This document shows, piece by piece, positions 1 to 12,695 of a stretch of DNA of 64,000 nt (within the stretch, counting starts at the first letter, position 1; every line of letters starts with the position of its first letter). Under the pieces are notes generated by a model. That model was not told the origin of the DNA. It ran no database searches and was given only the letters and a program-made list of their open reading frames with translations. Source of the DNA: Rutidosis leptorrhynchoides (Eukaryota > Streptophyta > Magnoliopsida > Asterales > Asteraceae); assembly GCF_046630445.1 (NCBI RefSeq), contig NC_092333.1:716402001-716466000 (forward strand), read 5' to 3'. The position numbers and the translations under genes were made by a program.

Positions 1-1
1 T

Positions 2-304
2 TCTCACCAAAGTGAGAACAAGAACATCGGGCTACAACTATTAAACAAAACGTTCCCACAAGTGACGGAGTCGGTAATTGGGGTAAGAAATGAGGTTTTT
101 AGGTTATTACGAGACTGTTGGTCATTACGTAACCCTCGTCCCTTTGATGACGTTACAACACGCTGTTTTATCAACGGCCATAACTGTTATGTTCCACAAG
201 ACCAAGGATGGGAAGTAGTCCTAGTAAAACCAGAATGCATGACTTGTTTCTGGACGTATGAATTACGTGTCTTTATTGCCTTTGCTGAACGACTTGTGTA
301 CTAG
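2..304 (+). CDS. C-terminal part of an F-box protein gene captured by element A
   Basis: An open frame runs from the window edge to a stop at 302-304 and gives about 100 residues. It matches the end of the F-box region in element D (41258-41977, opposite strand) nearly residue for residue, including IGLQLLNKTF, NPRPFDD, GWEVVLVKPECMTCFW and YELRVFI. In D the upstream part shows an F-box (LPGDMIDEIL) followed by the repeat-like region typical of plant F-box proteins such as At1g67623 and At2g35280. The family assignment therefore rests on D and on recall of that family. The function in the host would be substrate recognition for an SCF ubiquitin ligase; a function inside a retroelement is unknown. 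The gene lies in sense orientation about 340 bp upstream of gag. Only the window edge truncates what is visible. Confidence 0.7.
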   Translation, partial: SHQSENKNIGLQLLNKTFPQVTESVIGVRNEVFRLLRDCWSLRNPRPFDDVTTRCFINGHNCYVPQDQGWEVVLVKPECMTCFWTYELRVFIAFAERLVY

Positions 305-645
305 CTAGAATTATCTTCACAACTATCTTGTATCAAATTTATTGTGTGCTATATTTCATGCTTTATGTAAAATAAGCGGTATTGTAAGTTTGTAAAATAT
401 TGTATAAAAGTTTGAACGCGAAATATTATTACAATCAGTTTTTCATATAGAATTGTAGTAGTTGAATTGTATATTAGCTACTAAGTATGAACTTAACGGG
501 TAGGTACTACCCGAATTTAAACTTATAAAATGCTAATATGAAGAAAAAGCTTTTATAAATGAGTTCATATTATGCTACGAAATACTATTAACTACTCTTA
601 ATATTCTGTATGATTAACTTGTTCCATTTGACTATTTTGAAGGAA
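305..645 (+). other. Element A untranslated spacer between F-box gene and gag
   Basis: About 340 bp of AT-rich sequence with no gene. It contains the hairpin at 497-513. It aligns with 40928-41257 of element D on the other strand, so it is a conserved leader of this element family. Confidence 0.7.
497..513 (+). promoter_or_regulatory. Short perfect hairpin upstream of gag (element A)
   Basis: The sequence CGGGTAG-GTA-CTACCCG is a perfect 7-bp stem with a 3-nt loop. It lies 132 bp before the gag start. The left arm, as AACGGGTAGGTACT, is repeated exactly at 5222-5235, immediately before the 3' LTR. The same hairpin occurs in D (41050-41066) and with a 6-bp stem in B (12679-12695). A packaging, dimerisation or strand-transfer role is only a guess. 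Confidence 0.6.
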
Positions 646-3600
646 ATGGCACCGACTACTCGACACACCGTGAATATGAATGAAGAGGAATTCCGTACTT
701 TTCTAGCTTCAAACATAGCCGCAGTACAGGCTACCAACAATAACCTTGGATCTGGCAGTACAGGAAATCGTGTAGGATGCACCTACAAAGAATTCACTGC
801 CTGCAAACCTTTGGAATTTGATGGAACCGAAGGACCGATCGGATTGAAACGGTGGACCGAGAAGGTCGAATCGGTGTTTGCCATAAGTAAGTGTACTGAA
901 GAGGACAAAGTGAAGTACGCTACGCATACCTTCACAGGTTCTGCGTTAACATGGTGGAATACCTATCTAGAGCAAGTGGGACAAGATGATGCGTACGCAC
1001 TACCGTGGTCAGCATTCAAGCACTTGATGAACGAGAAGTACCGTCCCAGAACCGAGGTCAATAAGCTCAAGACAGAACTTAGAGGGTTATGAACCCAAGG
1101 ATTTGATATTACCACGTACGAAAGATGATTCACAGAATTGTGCCTATTGTGTCCGGGAGCATTCGAAGATGAGGAAGAGAAGATCGACGCGTTTGTGAAA
1201 GGATTACCGGAAAGAATCCAAGAAGATATAAGTTCACACGAGCCGGCCTCCATACAACAGGCATGTAGAATGGCTCACAAACTAGTGAACCAGATTGAAG
1301 AAAGAATTAAAGAACAGACTGCTGAAGAGGCCAATGTGAAGCAAGTCAAAAGAAAGTGGGAGGAAAACGGTGATAAGAATCACCAATACAACAACAACAG
1401 CAATTACTACAATAATCGCAACAATTATTCCAACAATCGCAACATCAATTGCAACTACAACAAATGGCCCAACAACAACAACAGCAACTACAACAATCAT
1501 CCCAACAACAATAATAACCGTAACAACAACAACAATCAGAAGCAGCTATGCCAAAGGTGTGAAAAGTATCACTCGGTGTTCTGCACCAAATTTTGCAACA
1601 AGTGTAAAAGAAATGGTCATAGCGCGACGAAGTGTGAGGTCTACGGACCAGGGGTTAATAGAACGAAAGGAACAAATGGTGTCGGAACGAGTAATGGCGG
1701 AGCAAGTAGTGTCGGGGCAAGTTATGCCAATGTAGTTTGTTATAAATGTGGAAAACCGGGCCACATTATTAGAAATTGCCCGAACCAGGAGAACACGAAT
1801 GGACAAGGCCGCGGAAGAGTTTTCAATATTAATGCGGCAGAGGCACAAGAAGACCCGGAGCTTGTTACGGGTACGTTTCTTATTGACAATAAATCTGCTT
1901 ACGTTTTATTTGATTCGGGTGCGGATAGAAGCTATATGAGTAGAGATTTTTGTGCTAAATTAAGTTGTCCATTGACGCCTTTGGATAGTAAATTTTTACT
2001 CGAATTAGCAAATGGTAAATTAATTTCAGCAGATAATATATGTCGGAATCGAGAAATTAAACTGGTTAGCGAAACATTTAAGATTGATTTGATACCAGTA
2101 GAGTTAGGGAGTTTTGATGTGATAATCGGTATGGACTGGTTGAAAGAAGTGAAAGCAGAGATCGTTTGTTAGAAAAATGCAATTCGCATTATACGAGAAA
2201 AAGGAAAACCCTTAATGGTGTACGGAGAAAAGGGCAACACGAAGCTACATATTATTAGTAATTTGAAGGCACAAAAACTAATAAGAAAAGGTTGCTATGC
2301 TGTTCTAGCACACGTCGAGAAAGTACAAACTGAAGAAAAGAGCATCAATGATGTTCCCATTGCAAAAGAATTTGCCGATGTATTTCCGAAAGAATTACCG
2401 GGATTACCCCCACAGCGATCCGTTGAATTTCAAATAGATCTTGTACCAGGAGCTGCACCAATAGCTCGTGCTCCTTACAGACTCGCACCCAGCAAGATGA
2501 AAGAACTGCAAAGCCAATTACAAGAACTTTCAGAGCGTGGTTTTATTCGACCAAGCACATCACCGTGGGGAGCTCCTGTTTTGTTTGTCTAGAAGAAAGA
2601 TGGTACATTCAGGTTGTGTATCGACTACCGAGAGTTGAACAAACTTACCATCAAGAACCGCTACCCACTACCGAGAATCGACGACTTATTTGATCAACTA
2701 CAAGGCTCGTCTGTTTATTCAAAGATTGACTTACGTTCCGGGTATCATCAAATGCGGGTGAAAGAAGATGATATTCCAAAGACTGCTTTCAGAACACGTT
2801 ACGGTCATTACGAGTTTATGGTCATGCCGTTTGGTTTAACTAATGCACCAGCTGTGTTCATGGACCTTATGAACCGAGTGTGTGGACCATACCTTGACAA
2901 GTTTGTCATTGTTTTCATTGATGACATACTTATTTACTCAAAGAATGACGAAGAACACGGTGAACATTTGAGAAAGGTGTTAGAAGTATTGAGGAAGGAA
3001 GAATTGTACGCAAAGTTTTCAAAGTGTGCATTTTGGTTGGAAGAAGTTCAATTCCTCGGTCACATAGTGAACAAAGAAGGTATTAAGGTGGATCCGGCAA
3101 AGATAGAAACTGTTGAAAAGTGGGAAACCCCGAAAACTCCAAAACACATACGCTAGTTTTTAGGACTAGTTGGTTACTACAGAAGGTTCATCCAAGACTT
3201 TTCCAGAATAGCAAAACCCTTGACTGCATTAACGCATAAAGGGAAGAAATTTGAATGGAATGATGAACAAGAGAAAGCGTTTTAGTTATTGAAGAAAAAG
3301 CTAACTACGGCACCTATATTGTCATTGCCTGAAGGGAATAATGATTTTGTGATTTATTGTGACGCATCAAAGCAAGGTCTCGGTTGTGTATTAATGCAAC
3401 GAACGAAGGTGATTGCTTATGCGTCTAGACAATTGAAGATTCACGAACAAAATTATACGACGCATGATTTGGAATTAGGCGCGGTTGTTTTTGCATTAAA
3501 GACTTGGAGGCACTACTTATACGGGGTCAAAAGTATTATATATACCGACCACAAAAGTCTTCAACACATATTTAATCAGAAACAACTGAATATGAGGCAG

Positions 3601-5199
3601 CGTAGGTGGATTGAATTATTGAATGATTATGACTTTGAGATTCGTTACCACCCGGGGAAGGCAAATGTGGTAGCCGATGCTTTGAGCAGGAAGGACAGAG
3701 AACCCATTCGAGTAAAATCTATGAATATAATGATTCATAATAACCTTACTACTCAAATAAAGGAGGCGCAACAAGGAGTTTTAAAAGAGGGAAATTTAAA
3801 GGATGAAATACCCAAAGGATCGGAGAAACATCTTAATATTCAGGAAGACGGAACCCGGTATAGGGCTGAAAGGATTTGGGTACCAAAATTTGGAGATATG
3901 AGAGAAATGGTACTTAGAGAAGCTCATAAAACCAGATACTCAATACATCCTGGAACGGGGAAGATGTACAAGGATCTCAGGAAATATTTTTGGTGGCCGG
4001 GTATGAAAGCCGATGTTGCTAAATACGTAGGAGAATGTTTGACGTGTTCTAAGGTCAAAGCTGAGCATCAGAAACCATCAGGTCTACTTCAACAACCCGA
4101 AATCCCGGAATGGAAATGGGAAAACATTACCATGGATTTCATCACTAAATTGCCAAGGACTGCAAGTGGTTTTGATACTATTTGGGTAATAGTTGATCGT
4201 CTCACCAAATCAGCACATTTCCTGCCAATAAGAGAAGATGACAAGATGGAGAAGTTAGCACGACTGTATTTGAAAGAAGTCGTCTCCAGACATGGAATAC
4301 CAATCTCTATTATCTCTGATAGGGATGGCAGATTTATTTCAAGATTCTGGCAGACATTACAGCAAGCATTAGGAACTCGTCTAGACATGAGTACTGCCTA
4401 TCATCCACAAACTGATGGGCAGAGCAAAAGGATGATACAAACGCTTGAAGACATGCTACGAGCATGTGTTATTGATTTCGAAAACAGTTGGGATCGACAT
4501 CTACCATTAGCAGAATTTTCCTACAACAACAGCTACCATTCAAGCATTGAGATTGCGCCGTTTGAAGCACTTTATGGTAGAAAGTGCAGGTCTCCGATTT
4601 GTTGGAGTGAAGTGGGGGATAGACAGATTACGGGTCCGGAGATTATACAAGAAACTACCGAGAAGATCATCCAAATTCAACAACGGTTGAAAACCGCTCA
4701 AAGTCGACAAAAGAGCTACGCTGACATTAAAAGAAAAGATATAGAATTTGAAATTGGAGAGATGGTCATGCTTAAAGTTGCACCTTGGAAAGGCGTTGTT
4801 CGATTTGGTAAACGAGGGAAATTAAATCCAAGGTATATTGGACCATTCAAGATTATTGATCGTGTCGGACCAGTAGCTTACCGACTTGAGTTACCTCAAC
4901 AACTCGCGGCTGTACATAACACTTTCCACGTCTCGAATTTGAAAAAATGTTTTGCTAAAGAAGATCTCACTATTCCGTTAGATGAAATCTAAATCAACGA
5001 AAAACTCCAATTCATCGAAGAACCCGTCGAAATAATGGATCGTGAGGTTAAAAGACTTAAGCAAAACAAGATACCAATTGTTAAGGTTCGATGGAATGCT
5101 CGTAGAGGACCCGAGTTCACCTGGGAGCGTGAAGATCAGATGAAGAAGAAATACCCGCATCTATTTCCAAAAGATTCGTCAACACCTTCAACAGCTTAA
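646..5199 (+). pseudogene. gag-pol region of element A (broken)
   Basis: Fossil gag-pol of a chromodomain gypsy element. Gag begins at the ATG at 646; its capsid-like part has the motif TWWNTYLEQVGQ. An Asn-rich stretch (about 1380-1545) precedes a CCHC zinc knuckle (CYKCGKPGHIIRNC, about 1738-1779). The protease motif LFDSGADRSY lies near 1910. Reverse transcriptase spans about 2590-3150 with FIDDIL near 2920. RNase H follows at about 3330-3690. Integrase spans about 3940-4560, with an HHCC finger (HPGTGKMY to CLTCSK) and D-D-E signatures ([12 protein letters not shown]). A chromodomain-like end ([16 protein letters not shown]) lies near 5080-5130. There are about five breaks, so no full polyprotein can be made. 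Element D has the same order on the other strand. Confidence 0.9.
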
Positions 5200-5234
5200 A
5201 ATTTCGGGACGAAATTTATTTAACGGGTAGGTAC

Positions 5235-7885
5235 TGTAGTGACCCGAACTTTTCCATGTTTATATATATTAATTGAGATTGATATTTACATGATTAAATG
5301 TTTCCAACATGTTAAGCAATCAAACTTGTTAAGACTTGATTAATTGAAATATGTTTCATATAGACAATTGACCACCCAAGTTGACCGGCGATTCACGAAC
5401 GTTAAAACTTATAAAAAACGACATGACGATATATATATGGATATACATATGGTTAACATGAGATTATGATAAGTAAGTATCTCCATAAGTATATTAACAA
5501 TGAGTTATATACATATAAACAAGACTACTAACTTAAGGATTTCGAAACGAGACATATATGTAACGATTATCATTGTACCGACATTTAAATGTATATATAT
5601 CATATTAAGATATATTAATATATCATAATATCATGATAATATAATAATTTAACATCTCATTAGATATAATAAACAATGGGTTAACAACATTAATTGAGAT
5701 CGTTAACTTAAAGGTTTCAAAACAACACTTACATGTAACGACTAACGATGACTTAACGACTCAGTTAAAATGTATATACATGTAGTGTATTTAGATGTAT
5801 TAAAATACTTTTGGAAGACTTCAAGACATATATCAAAACACTCATACTTAACGAAAATGGTTACAGTTACTTTTCCATTCTTTTCTTTCATCAAGAATTC
5901 TAGTCGTATTCTTACCCGTATTATACACAGCTTCAAAACGTACTTACTATGAGTATATACCAATAGGAACTAGCATGGGATTCCACTCTTGATTATGTCA
6001 TGTATGACTAATCAATTTTAACTTCTACCATGAGCTAGTCAACTAACTAGAACTCCTTTTAACCCCACTCACCACTCACCAATTACCACTCATCATTCAC
6101 TCCATTTCACTTCCAATTCTCTTTCTAATTCTCTCTCAACACACACACACTATTATGAACGTATTTTTCCAGTATTTAATCATCATCTTCATCAAAAATC
6201 ACTTCAAGAATCAAGCTATAATCATCATAGGAAGAACACTTCAAGAACACTTCAAAAATCCCTTCAAGTTTACTAATTTACTTCCAAGCTTTCTAATCCA
6301 TTCCAAGTAATCTCTAAGATCAAGAAACCTTTGTTATATACAGTAGGTTATCTTTCTTATTCAAGGTAATATTCATATTCAAACTTTGATTCAATTTCTA
6401 TAACTATAAACTATCTTAATTCGAGTAAAAATCTTACTTGAACTTGTTTTTGTGTCATGATCCTACTTCAAGAACTTTCAAGCCATCCAAGATCCTTTGA
6501 AGCTAGATCATTTCTTGTCACTTCTAGTAGGTTTACCTACTAAACTTGAGGTAGTAATGATGTTCATAACATCATTCGATTCATATATATAAAGCTATCT
6601 TATTCGAAGGTTTAAACTCGTAATCACTAGAACATAGTTTAGTTAATTCTAAACTTGTTCGCAAACAAAAGTTAATCCTTCTAACTTGACTTTTAAAATT
6701 AACTACACACATGTTCTATATCTATATGATATGCTAACTTAATGATTTAAAACCTGGAAACACGAAAAACACCGTAAAACCGGATTTACGCCGTCGTAGT
6801 AACACCGCGGGCTGTTTTGGGTTAGTTAATTAAAAACTATGATAAACTTTGATTTAAAAGTTGTTATTCTGAGAAAATTATTTTTATTATGAACATGAAA
6901 CTATATCCAAAAATTATGGTTAAACTCAAAGTGGAAGTATGTTTTCTAAAATGGTCATCTAGACGTCGTTTTTTCGACTGAAATGACTACCTTTACAAAA
7001 ACGACTTGTAACTTATTTTTATGACTATAAACCTATACTTTTCTGTTTATATTCATAAAATAGAGTTCAATTTGAAACCATAGCAATTTGATTCACTCAA
7101 AACGGATTTAAAATGAAGAAGTTATGGGTAAAACAAGATTAGATAATTTTTCTCCATATGGTTGAATTATCGAAATCGAATATGCCCTTTTTATTAAGTC
7201 TGGTAATCTAAGAATTAGGGAACAGACACCCTAATTGACGCGAATCCTAAAGATAAATCTATTGGGCCTAACAAACTCCATCCAAAGTACCGGATGCTTT
7301 AGTACTTCGAAATTTATATCATATCCGAAGGGTGTCCCGGAATGATGGGGATATTCTTATATATATGCATCTTGTTAATGTCGGTTACCAGGTGTTCACC
7401 ATATGAATGATTTTTATCTCTATGTATGGGATGTGTATTGAAATATGAAATCTTGTGGTCTATTGTTACGATTTGATACATATAGGTTAAACCTATAACT
7501 CACCAACATTTTTATTGATGTTTAAAGCATGTTTATTCTCAGGTGAATACTAAGAGCTTCCGCTGTTGCATACTAAAATAAGGACAAGATTTGGAGTCCA
7601 TGTTTGTATGATATTGTGTAAAAACTGCATTCAAGAAACTGATTTCGATGTAACATATTTGTATTGTAAACCATTATGTAATGGTCGTGTGTAAACAGGA
7701 TATTTTAGATTATCATTATTTGATAATCTACGTAAAGCTTTTAAACCTTTATTTATGAAATAAAGGTTATGGTTTGTTTTAAAAATGAATGCGGTTTTTG
7801 AAAAACGTCTCATATAGAGGTCAAAATCTCGCAACGAAATCAATTAATATGGAACGTTTTTAATCAATAAGAACGGGACATTTCA
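5235..7885 (+). repeat. 3' LTR of element A (2.65 kb)
   Basis: The LTR starts TGTAGTGACCCG right after AACGGGTAGGTAC and ends GGGACATTTCA. It is homologous over most of its length to the two LTRs of element D on the opposite strand, but about 0.7-0.9 kb shorter. Most of the missing block corresponds to about 33490-34130 in D. No protein-coding frame is visible; short open frames inside are not supported. Confidence 0.85.
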
Positions 7886-8348
7886 CTAAAGATGTTACTT
7901 TTAATAATAATACTAGTTTTAACAAAAACGACAGATTTAAAAAAAATGTTACTTTTAGTAATAATGGTAATAATAATAATAATACTAATACTTTTAATAA
8001 TAATAATGATAATAATGATAATAATGATTTTTAAACAAGATGATAATAGTAATTTTAATGACAATCATAATACTAATAATGTTAATATTAATAATGTTTA
8101 TACTAACAATATTAACTATGATAAAAATCTTGATAAATATGTTATTAATGCTTATAGTGATAATAATTAGTAATAATACAATACTAATAATAATAATATT
8201 AAAAATGATAATGCTAAAAGTTTTATATGATAATATTAGTAATAATAATGTTATAAGTTATATTAATGATAACAATAATCATATAACTAATAATGATAAC
8301 TACATAATAACAATAATTAATAATAATTTGAATTACACTAATAACAAT

Positions 8349-8353
8349 AAATA

Positions 8354-8436
<83 letters not shown>
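8349..8436. repeat. (TAA)n microsatellite
   Basis: Almost uninterrupted AAT/TAA units within the B LTR. The other LTR copy carries a related array at 15470-15562 with interruptions. Confidence 0.9.
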
Positions 8437-8438
<2 letters not shown>

Positions 8439-8485
8439 TAAAACTACCTTCAAAAGATTAAAAGGCTTTCCCATAAAAAAAAATG

Positions 8486-8560
8486 ACACGGCCCAGCCTG
8501 GAATCGAACCTTAGACCACTCGTTAACCCGCCTATGTCCTAACCATTGGACTGCCGTCCA
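8486..8560 (-). other. tRNA-like block in the B 3' LTR
   Basis: Read on the minus strand, about 75 bp begin GGACGGCAGTCC, continue with AATGGTTAGGAC (D-arm and box-A-like) and contain GGTTCGATTCC, an exact match to the Pol III B-box consensus GGTTCGANNCC. The end, GGGCCGTGTC, pairs partly with the start. The anticodon arm does not fold cleanly, so this is not a working tRNA gene. It is more likely a tRNA-derived SINE head or a decayed tRNA. It has the same orientation as element B and is kept in both LTR copies. Confidence 0.55.
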
Positions 8561-10073
8561 TTTTCTGTTTTATATTGCCTCAGAAATTATTATAAACCGT
8601 ATTCCTTTATTTCCTGATTCAACTTCTTCTTCCCCAGTATCCAGTCGACCAGAAATCCCAAAATCAAAGCACAAAACTTGTTTTTTGAATTTATAAACTA
8701 AGCATAATCGATTTACCTTGTGATTGTATTATATTATCAGTAAGAAAGTTTTAAAATTTAAACGCTGTGCAGTCGAGAATGAACACGTTGATACCCAATC
8801 GATGATTTTGATTTTAAAACAGTTTCAACCCATGATTCCAACACGAAATACCTTTTAAAACTTCCCTAGAATCTTTCTGTAATCTTAATTTAAACTAAAA
8901 CATCAATTTGACTTCGAATTTGGCCATGAACAAACCCGTTTGACTTTTTGAAATAAAAGTTTGACTCAAGAATTTGCAATTGATATTACGAATTGGTATT
9001 TGAAAATTTGTAGATAGTTTCCTTATAAGATTCCCAACATAACTGCGTTTTTACATTTTTGAAATTGATTCGAAATCAACCTTTGGCTGAAAAGTTACAG
9101 AACAGAGTAATCGGTTGTATATATCTTTATAAAACCTTGTTTGATTTTTTTTGAAAATTCACAGAGATACTGATGTGTTCTTGATAAATGTAGTGGGAGG
9201 TTAAATCAGTTCCTATCATTCTGTATTACTTGATTTATGTAAATAAAAGAGTCGATGTAGTATCAATCAAGAATAGAGAAAAAAATAAAATAAATAAAGG
9301 TAGTACGAATTTCATCAGGTTTTAACTTCATCTGGTTGGAAATCGAATTTGTATGCGGGATTAGATTAAGACTTATAACAAATTTTGGAATAACAACAAA
9401 GGATTAAACAGCTCGATCGTGACACTAACAGATATTGGATTCTGTATAATTTTTATTCATAATAAAAATTAATATTAATAATTAGTGAATATAATTAAAT
9501 ATATTAATAATAATAATATTATTAGTATTAAAAAAAATCCGGATAATTATGATAACAATAATAATAACATTACTAATCAAAAAATAATAATAATACTATT
9601 AATAATAATAATAATAATGATAATAATATTACAAATTCAAATATTAATGATAATAAATAATGGTAGATATAATAATATTTATAAATATGGTAATAATCAT
9701 ATTATTAATGAAAATAATAATTTTTAATGATAATGCTTAATAATAATATTAATATTAATATTAATACTAAAAATGAGAGTAATGTCAATAATATTGATAG
9801 AATAACTTATGCTTATCAAATCTCATATTTATATATTAATAATACTAATAATACTGATATCAACATTAATAATGAAAGTAATATTCATTAATGTAATAAC
9901 TATATTTTTAACTTGTAAGTATATTCAATATTTTAACATTACATATTATTAATTATAAAATTTTCATATTTAATACAACATACATAATATAGCTTAATTA
10001 TTTTGTATCATACCTTGCATATTTGATTCTAATATCTATTTTATATTTTCAAATTATTATATATATATTTTCA

Positions 10074-10074
<1 letters not shown>

Positions 10075-10118
<44 letters not shown>
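10075..10118. repeat. (TA)n microsatellite in B LTR
   Basis: An uninterrupted AT dinucleotide run near the end of the B LTR. The matching place in the other LTR (about 17280-17297) is much shorter, so the array has changed length since insertion. Confidence 0.9.
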
Positions 10119-10120
<2 letters not shown>

Positions 10121-12258
10121 TTATTTATACACCATGGTTCGTGAATCGTCGGGCATAGTTCAAAGGTAAATGATTAAATGAAAATAGTTTACAAATTTTA
10201 ATATTCAATATTACAGTCTTTGCTTATCGTGTCCGAAACATGTAAAGATTAAGTTTAAATTTGATCGGAAATTTCTGGGTCGTCACAGTACCTACCCGTT
10301 AAAGAAATTTCGTCCCGAAATTTGATCATGGTCGTCATAGCTAACATTAAAAATGTTTTCATGACTAATTTGAACTGATAAATAGAGTTTTATTACTGTT
10401 GAGTAATATGGATAAGATAATTCGATTACTCGAAGAGTACGAGTGAAGCTATCACTAAATAGTGAAATGAAAGGATAAAGATTTGTCTTAGCTTTTGACA
10501 GAGTCAGGGTTGAATTTAGATAATAAGGTGCATCTTAACTTTTGAAGTTGTCTTGGTTGAATTCTGGAATTCAAGGGATTTAAAAGAAAATCTTGGAAAT
10601 CTAAAGATTTGATTCTTCGGCGAATAAAAAAAATTAAGATTCTCTAATTAAATGCGGAGATCTGCCTTGATTTTTTTATCAGATATTTTACTATAAATTA
10701 ACTTCTTCCATTCTGTTACTTTTACCATTCCTATACCCAATTCTCAAATTTCAAAAGATTGTGAAAATGCTTAATTCAGTTCTAATCCTTATCATTATCC
10801 TTACTATCGCAACAATCATTCTCCTTTTCCAACTTCCTCTGGAGGAATCTGTTTTCTTCTACTTCGTCCTTGGGGTTATAGTGTTTTTAATTCTCCCGTG
10901 TCTTTATGTTGCGATAAACATTTATATACACGGTTTGTAATTCCTGTGTTTGTGATCGGCTTTATATTTTCTTTTATTTTTTTCGAAGCTCTATGCTTTT
11001 ATTTTCTCTTCCCAACTTCAAGTCAAGCGAATAATGGTCCAGAATTCGTAGATACAGAATTTTGAATGATTATAATGTTCTAAGCAAGAAGGAACTTGAT
11101 AGCACGATTTGATTTTCAAATTTATCAATATCACGAAAGATAGAACCATCAAGAATACATTTTCTTGATATGTTCAAAGGTTAAGTAGAATGAAAGAGTT
11201 ATGTAACATGGTACATGATAATGGTATGATCTACTGTGAACCATTATCACGTTTCATTAGAAACTCAGCATGACTTACTGTAATATAATCACGTTGGTCG
11301 GGCATCATTATATTATACTAACCCATGCTTCAATTCCCAACACTTCTCCACAATTCATTCTTAATTTATACTTAAATTTTACAGAAGTTTTCAATATAAT
11401 GGAATACAGAAAACATGAAGAGGTATATAATTTTGAACAAGAATACTTATAAAAATATCCTCAGAAATTTCGAGGATATTTATGATGATATTTTGGAATT
11501 TCTAAGTTCGAAGGTTGATGAAGAAAGATTTTTCGCAAGATTTTAACATGAGTACGGAGCAAGATTTTCGTTGAAGGTTTCATCGGATCCAGAATTACCT
11601 GGATTCTTTGAATATAGGGCTTGGTCCTTGTATTTGTCCTTGGTCTCCTTCATGGTTAGCTCAATCCGTTTTTCAGTATCAAATTTTCTATCGAGCGTTC
11701 TCAACATTTCATTCTTTATTATCAAACTTTTGGCCATTTAGACCATCTACAACATGCTGCTTCATCAGCATTTTCAAAGTTTAACGGATCTGGATTATCG
11801 GTTATCAAACCGAGGGTTTTCAAGAATATTGAAGGTTTTTAGATAATTAAACGCTGATTGTGATCGTCAAGATACAAAGGATGTTTAAGATGAAATCAAG
11901 TGGCAAACTTGAAGAATTATTTAGTTTCATATGTTATAATCAGTATTTTAATTCATTTTAATTGTCCAAGGTTAGTAGTCCACAGTTGATAGTCCACAGT
12001 TAACAGTCCAATAATTCATATATAGTTTAATATATAATATTCGAATTAATTAATACGTATCGTGACCCGTGTACATGTCTCAGACTCGATCACAACTCAA
12101 AGTATATATATTATTGTAGAATCAACCTCAACCCTGTATAGCTAACTCTATCATTACTGCATATAGAGTGTCTATGGTGATTCCAAATAATATATATAGA
12201 TGCGTCGATATGATATGTCAAAACCTTGTATACGTGTCCCGATATTTAAAATGCATAA

Positions 12259-12424
12259 AATAAATAACAGAAATTAAATGACGATAAATAAGGTGTGTAA
12301 AGTAAATAACAGAAATTAAATGATGATAAATAAAATTGCGATAATTAAATTGCGATAAATAAACTGCGATAAATAAAATGTAATCAGTTAGCTAGGAACA
12401 GTTAGCTGGAAACAGTTAGCGTGG
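12259..12424. repeat. Short irregular tandem repeats in B interior
   Basis: Units of the type GATAAATAAA and GAAATTAAATGA recur through 12259-12380. They are followed by three copies of CAGTTAGCTAGGAA-like units at 12384-12424. Nothing coding is present. Confidence 0.75.
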
Positions 12425-12678
12425 ATTCTTAACAAAAATTTTCTCATAGTTAATTCGTTTGTTTCTAACAAATTTTATTTTGTCAAATGTTTTCTTCATT
12501 ATGCCACTTGTTGGATTCTGATAGGTCAAAATCAAAATATGAAATTGAATGAAAATGGTTATTCTGCGGTAAACGGATACGTATATCGGTGGTTGTAAGT
12601 AGGATAGTAAATGATTGTTGAATCAGATTCAAAAAAAATGTACAGTGTAACTTATTAATGTGAAATCTAAATATTCCT

Positions 12679-12695
12679 CGGGTATTACCTACCCG
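12679..12695 (-). promoter_or_regulatory. Hairpin with the A/D family core (element B)
   Basis: On the plus strand this reads CGGGTATTACCTACCCG, which makes a 6-bp stem. It corresponds to the hairpins in A (497-513) and D (41050-41066) and, as in those, shares the CTACCCGTTAA arm with the 3' LTR junction (10290-10302 in B). Confidence 0.5.

Larger units (their letters stand above)
1..7885 (+). mobile_element. Element A: Ty3/gypsy chromovirus (Tekay/Del-like), left end outside window
   Basis: This is the right-hand part of a long gypsy element read on the plus strand. In order it shows the tail of a captured F-box gene (2-304), a short hairpin (497-513), gag-pol (646-5199) and a 3' LTR (5235-7885). 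The 5' LTR and primer site lie left of the window. Pol order is protease, reverse transcriptase, RNase H, integrase, then a chromodomain, which places it among chromoviruses; the Tekay/Del assignment is from memory. The element interrupts the left LTR of element B: B sequence resumes at 7886 and matches the uninterrupted B LTR copy from about 15008. CTAAA at 7886-7890 is a candidate target duplication that cannot be checked here. The coding region is broken, with about five breaks, so this is a fossil. Confidence 0.9.
7886..10287 (-). repeat. Part of the 3' LTR of element B
   Basis: This matches 15008-17468 closely. It begins where element A ends and finishes at GGGTCGTCACA, directly before the conserved GTACCTACCCGTT junction. 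It is very AT-rich, with AAT-type low complexity. Predicted reading frames rich in Ile, Asn or Tyr here are products of the repeat. It lacks a 60-bp stretch present in the other copy near 17135-17195. Confidence 0.8.

Noticed and set aside
1282-1500. Val/Ile-rich open frame antisense to gag of A (similar case at 39785-40309 in D)
   Set aside because: It is the reverse reading of the Asn-rich CAA/AAC repeats of gag.
7864-8489. Ile-, Asn- or Tyr-rich open frames on both strands (also 9485-9727, 14941-15467, 16613-17061)
   Set aside because: Products of AAT/TAA low-complexity DNA in the B LTRs, with no real protein pattern.
8486-8560. Working tRNA gene
   Set aside because: The anticodon stem does not pair and the acceptor stem is only partly complementary, although the B-box is perfect.
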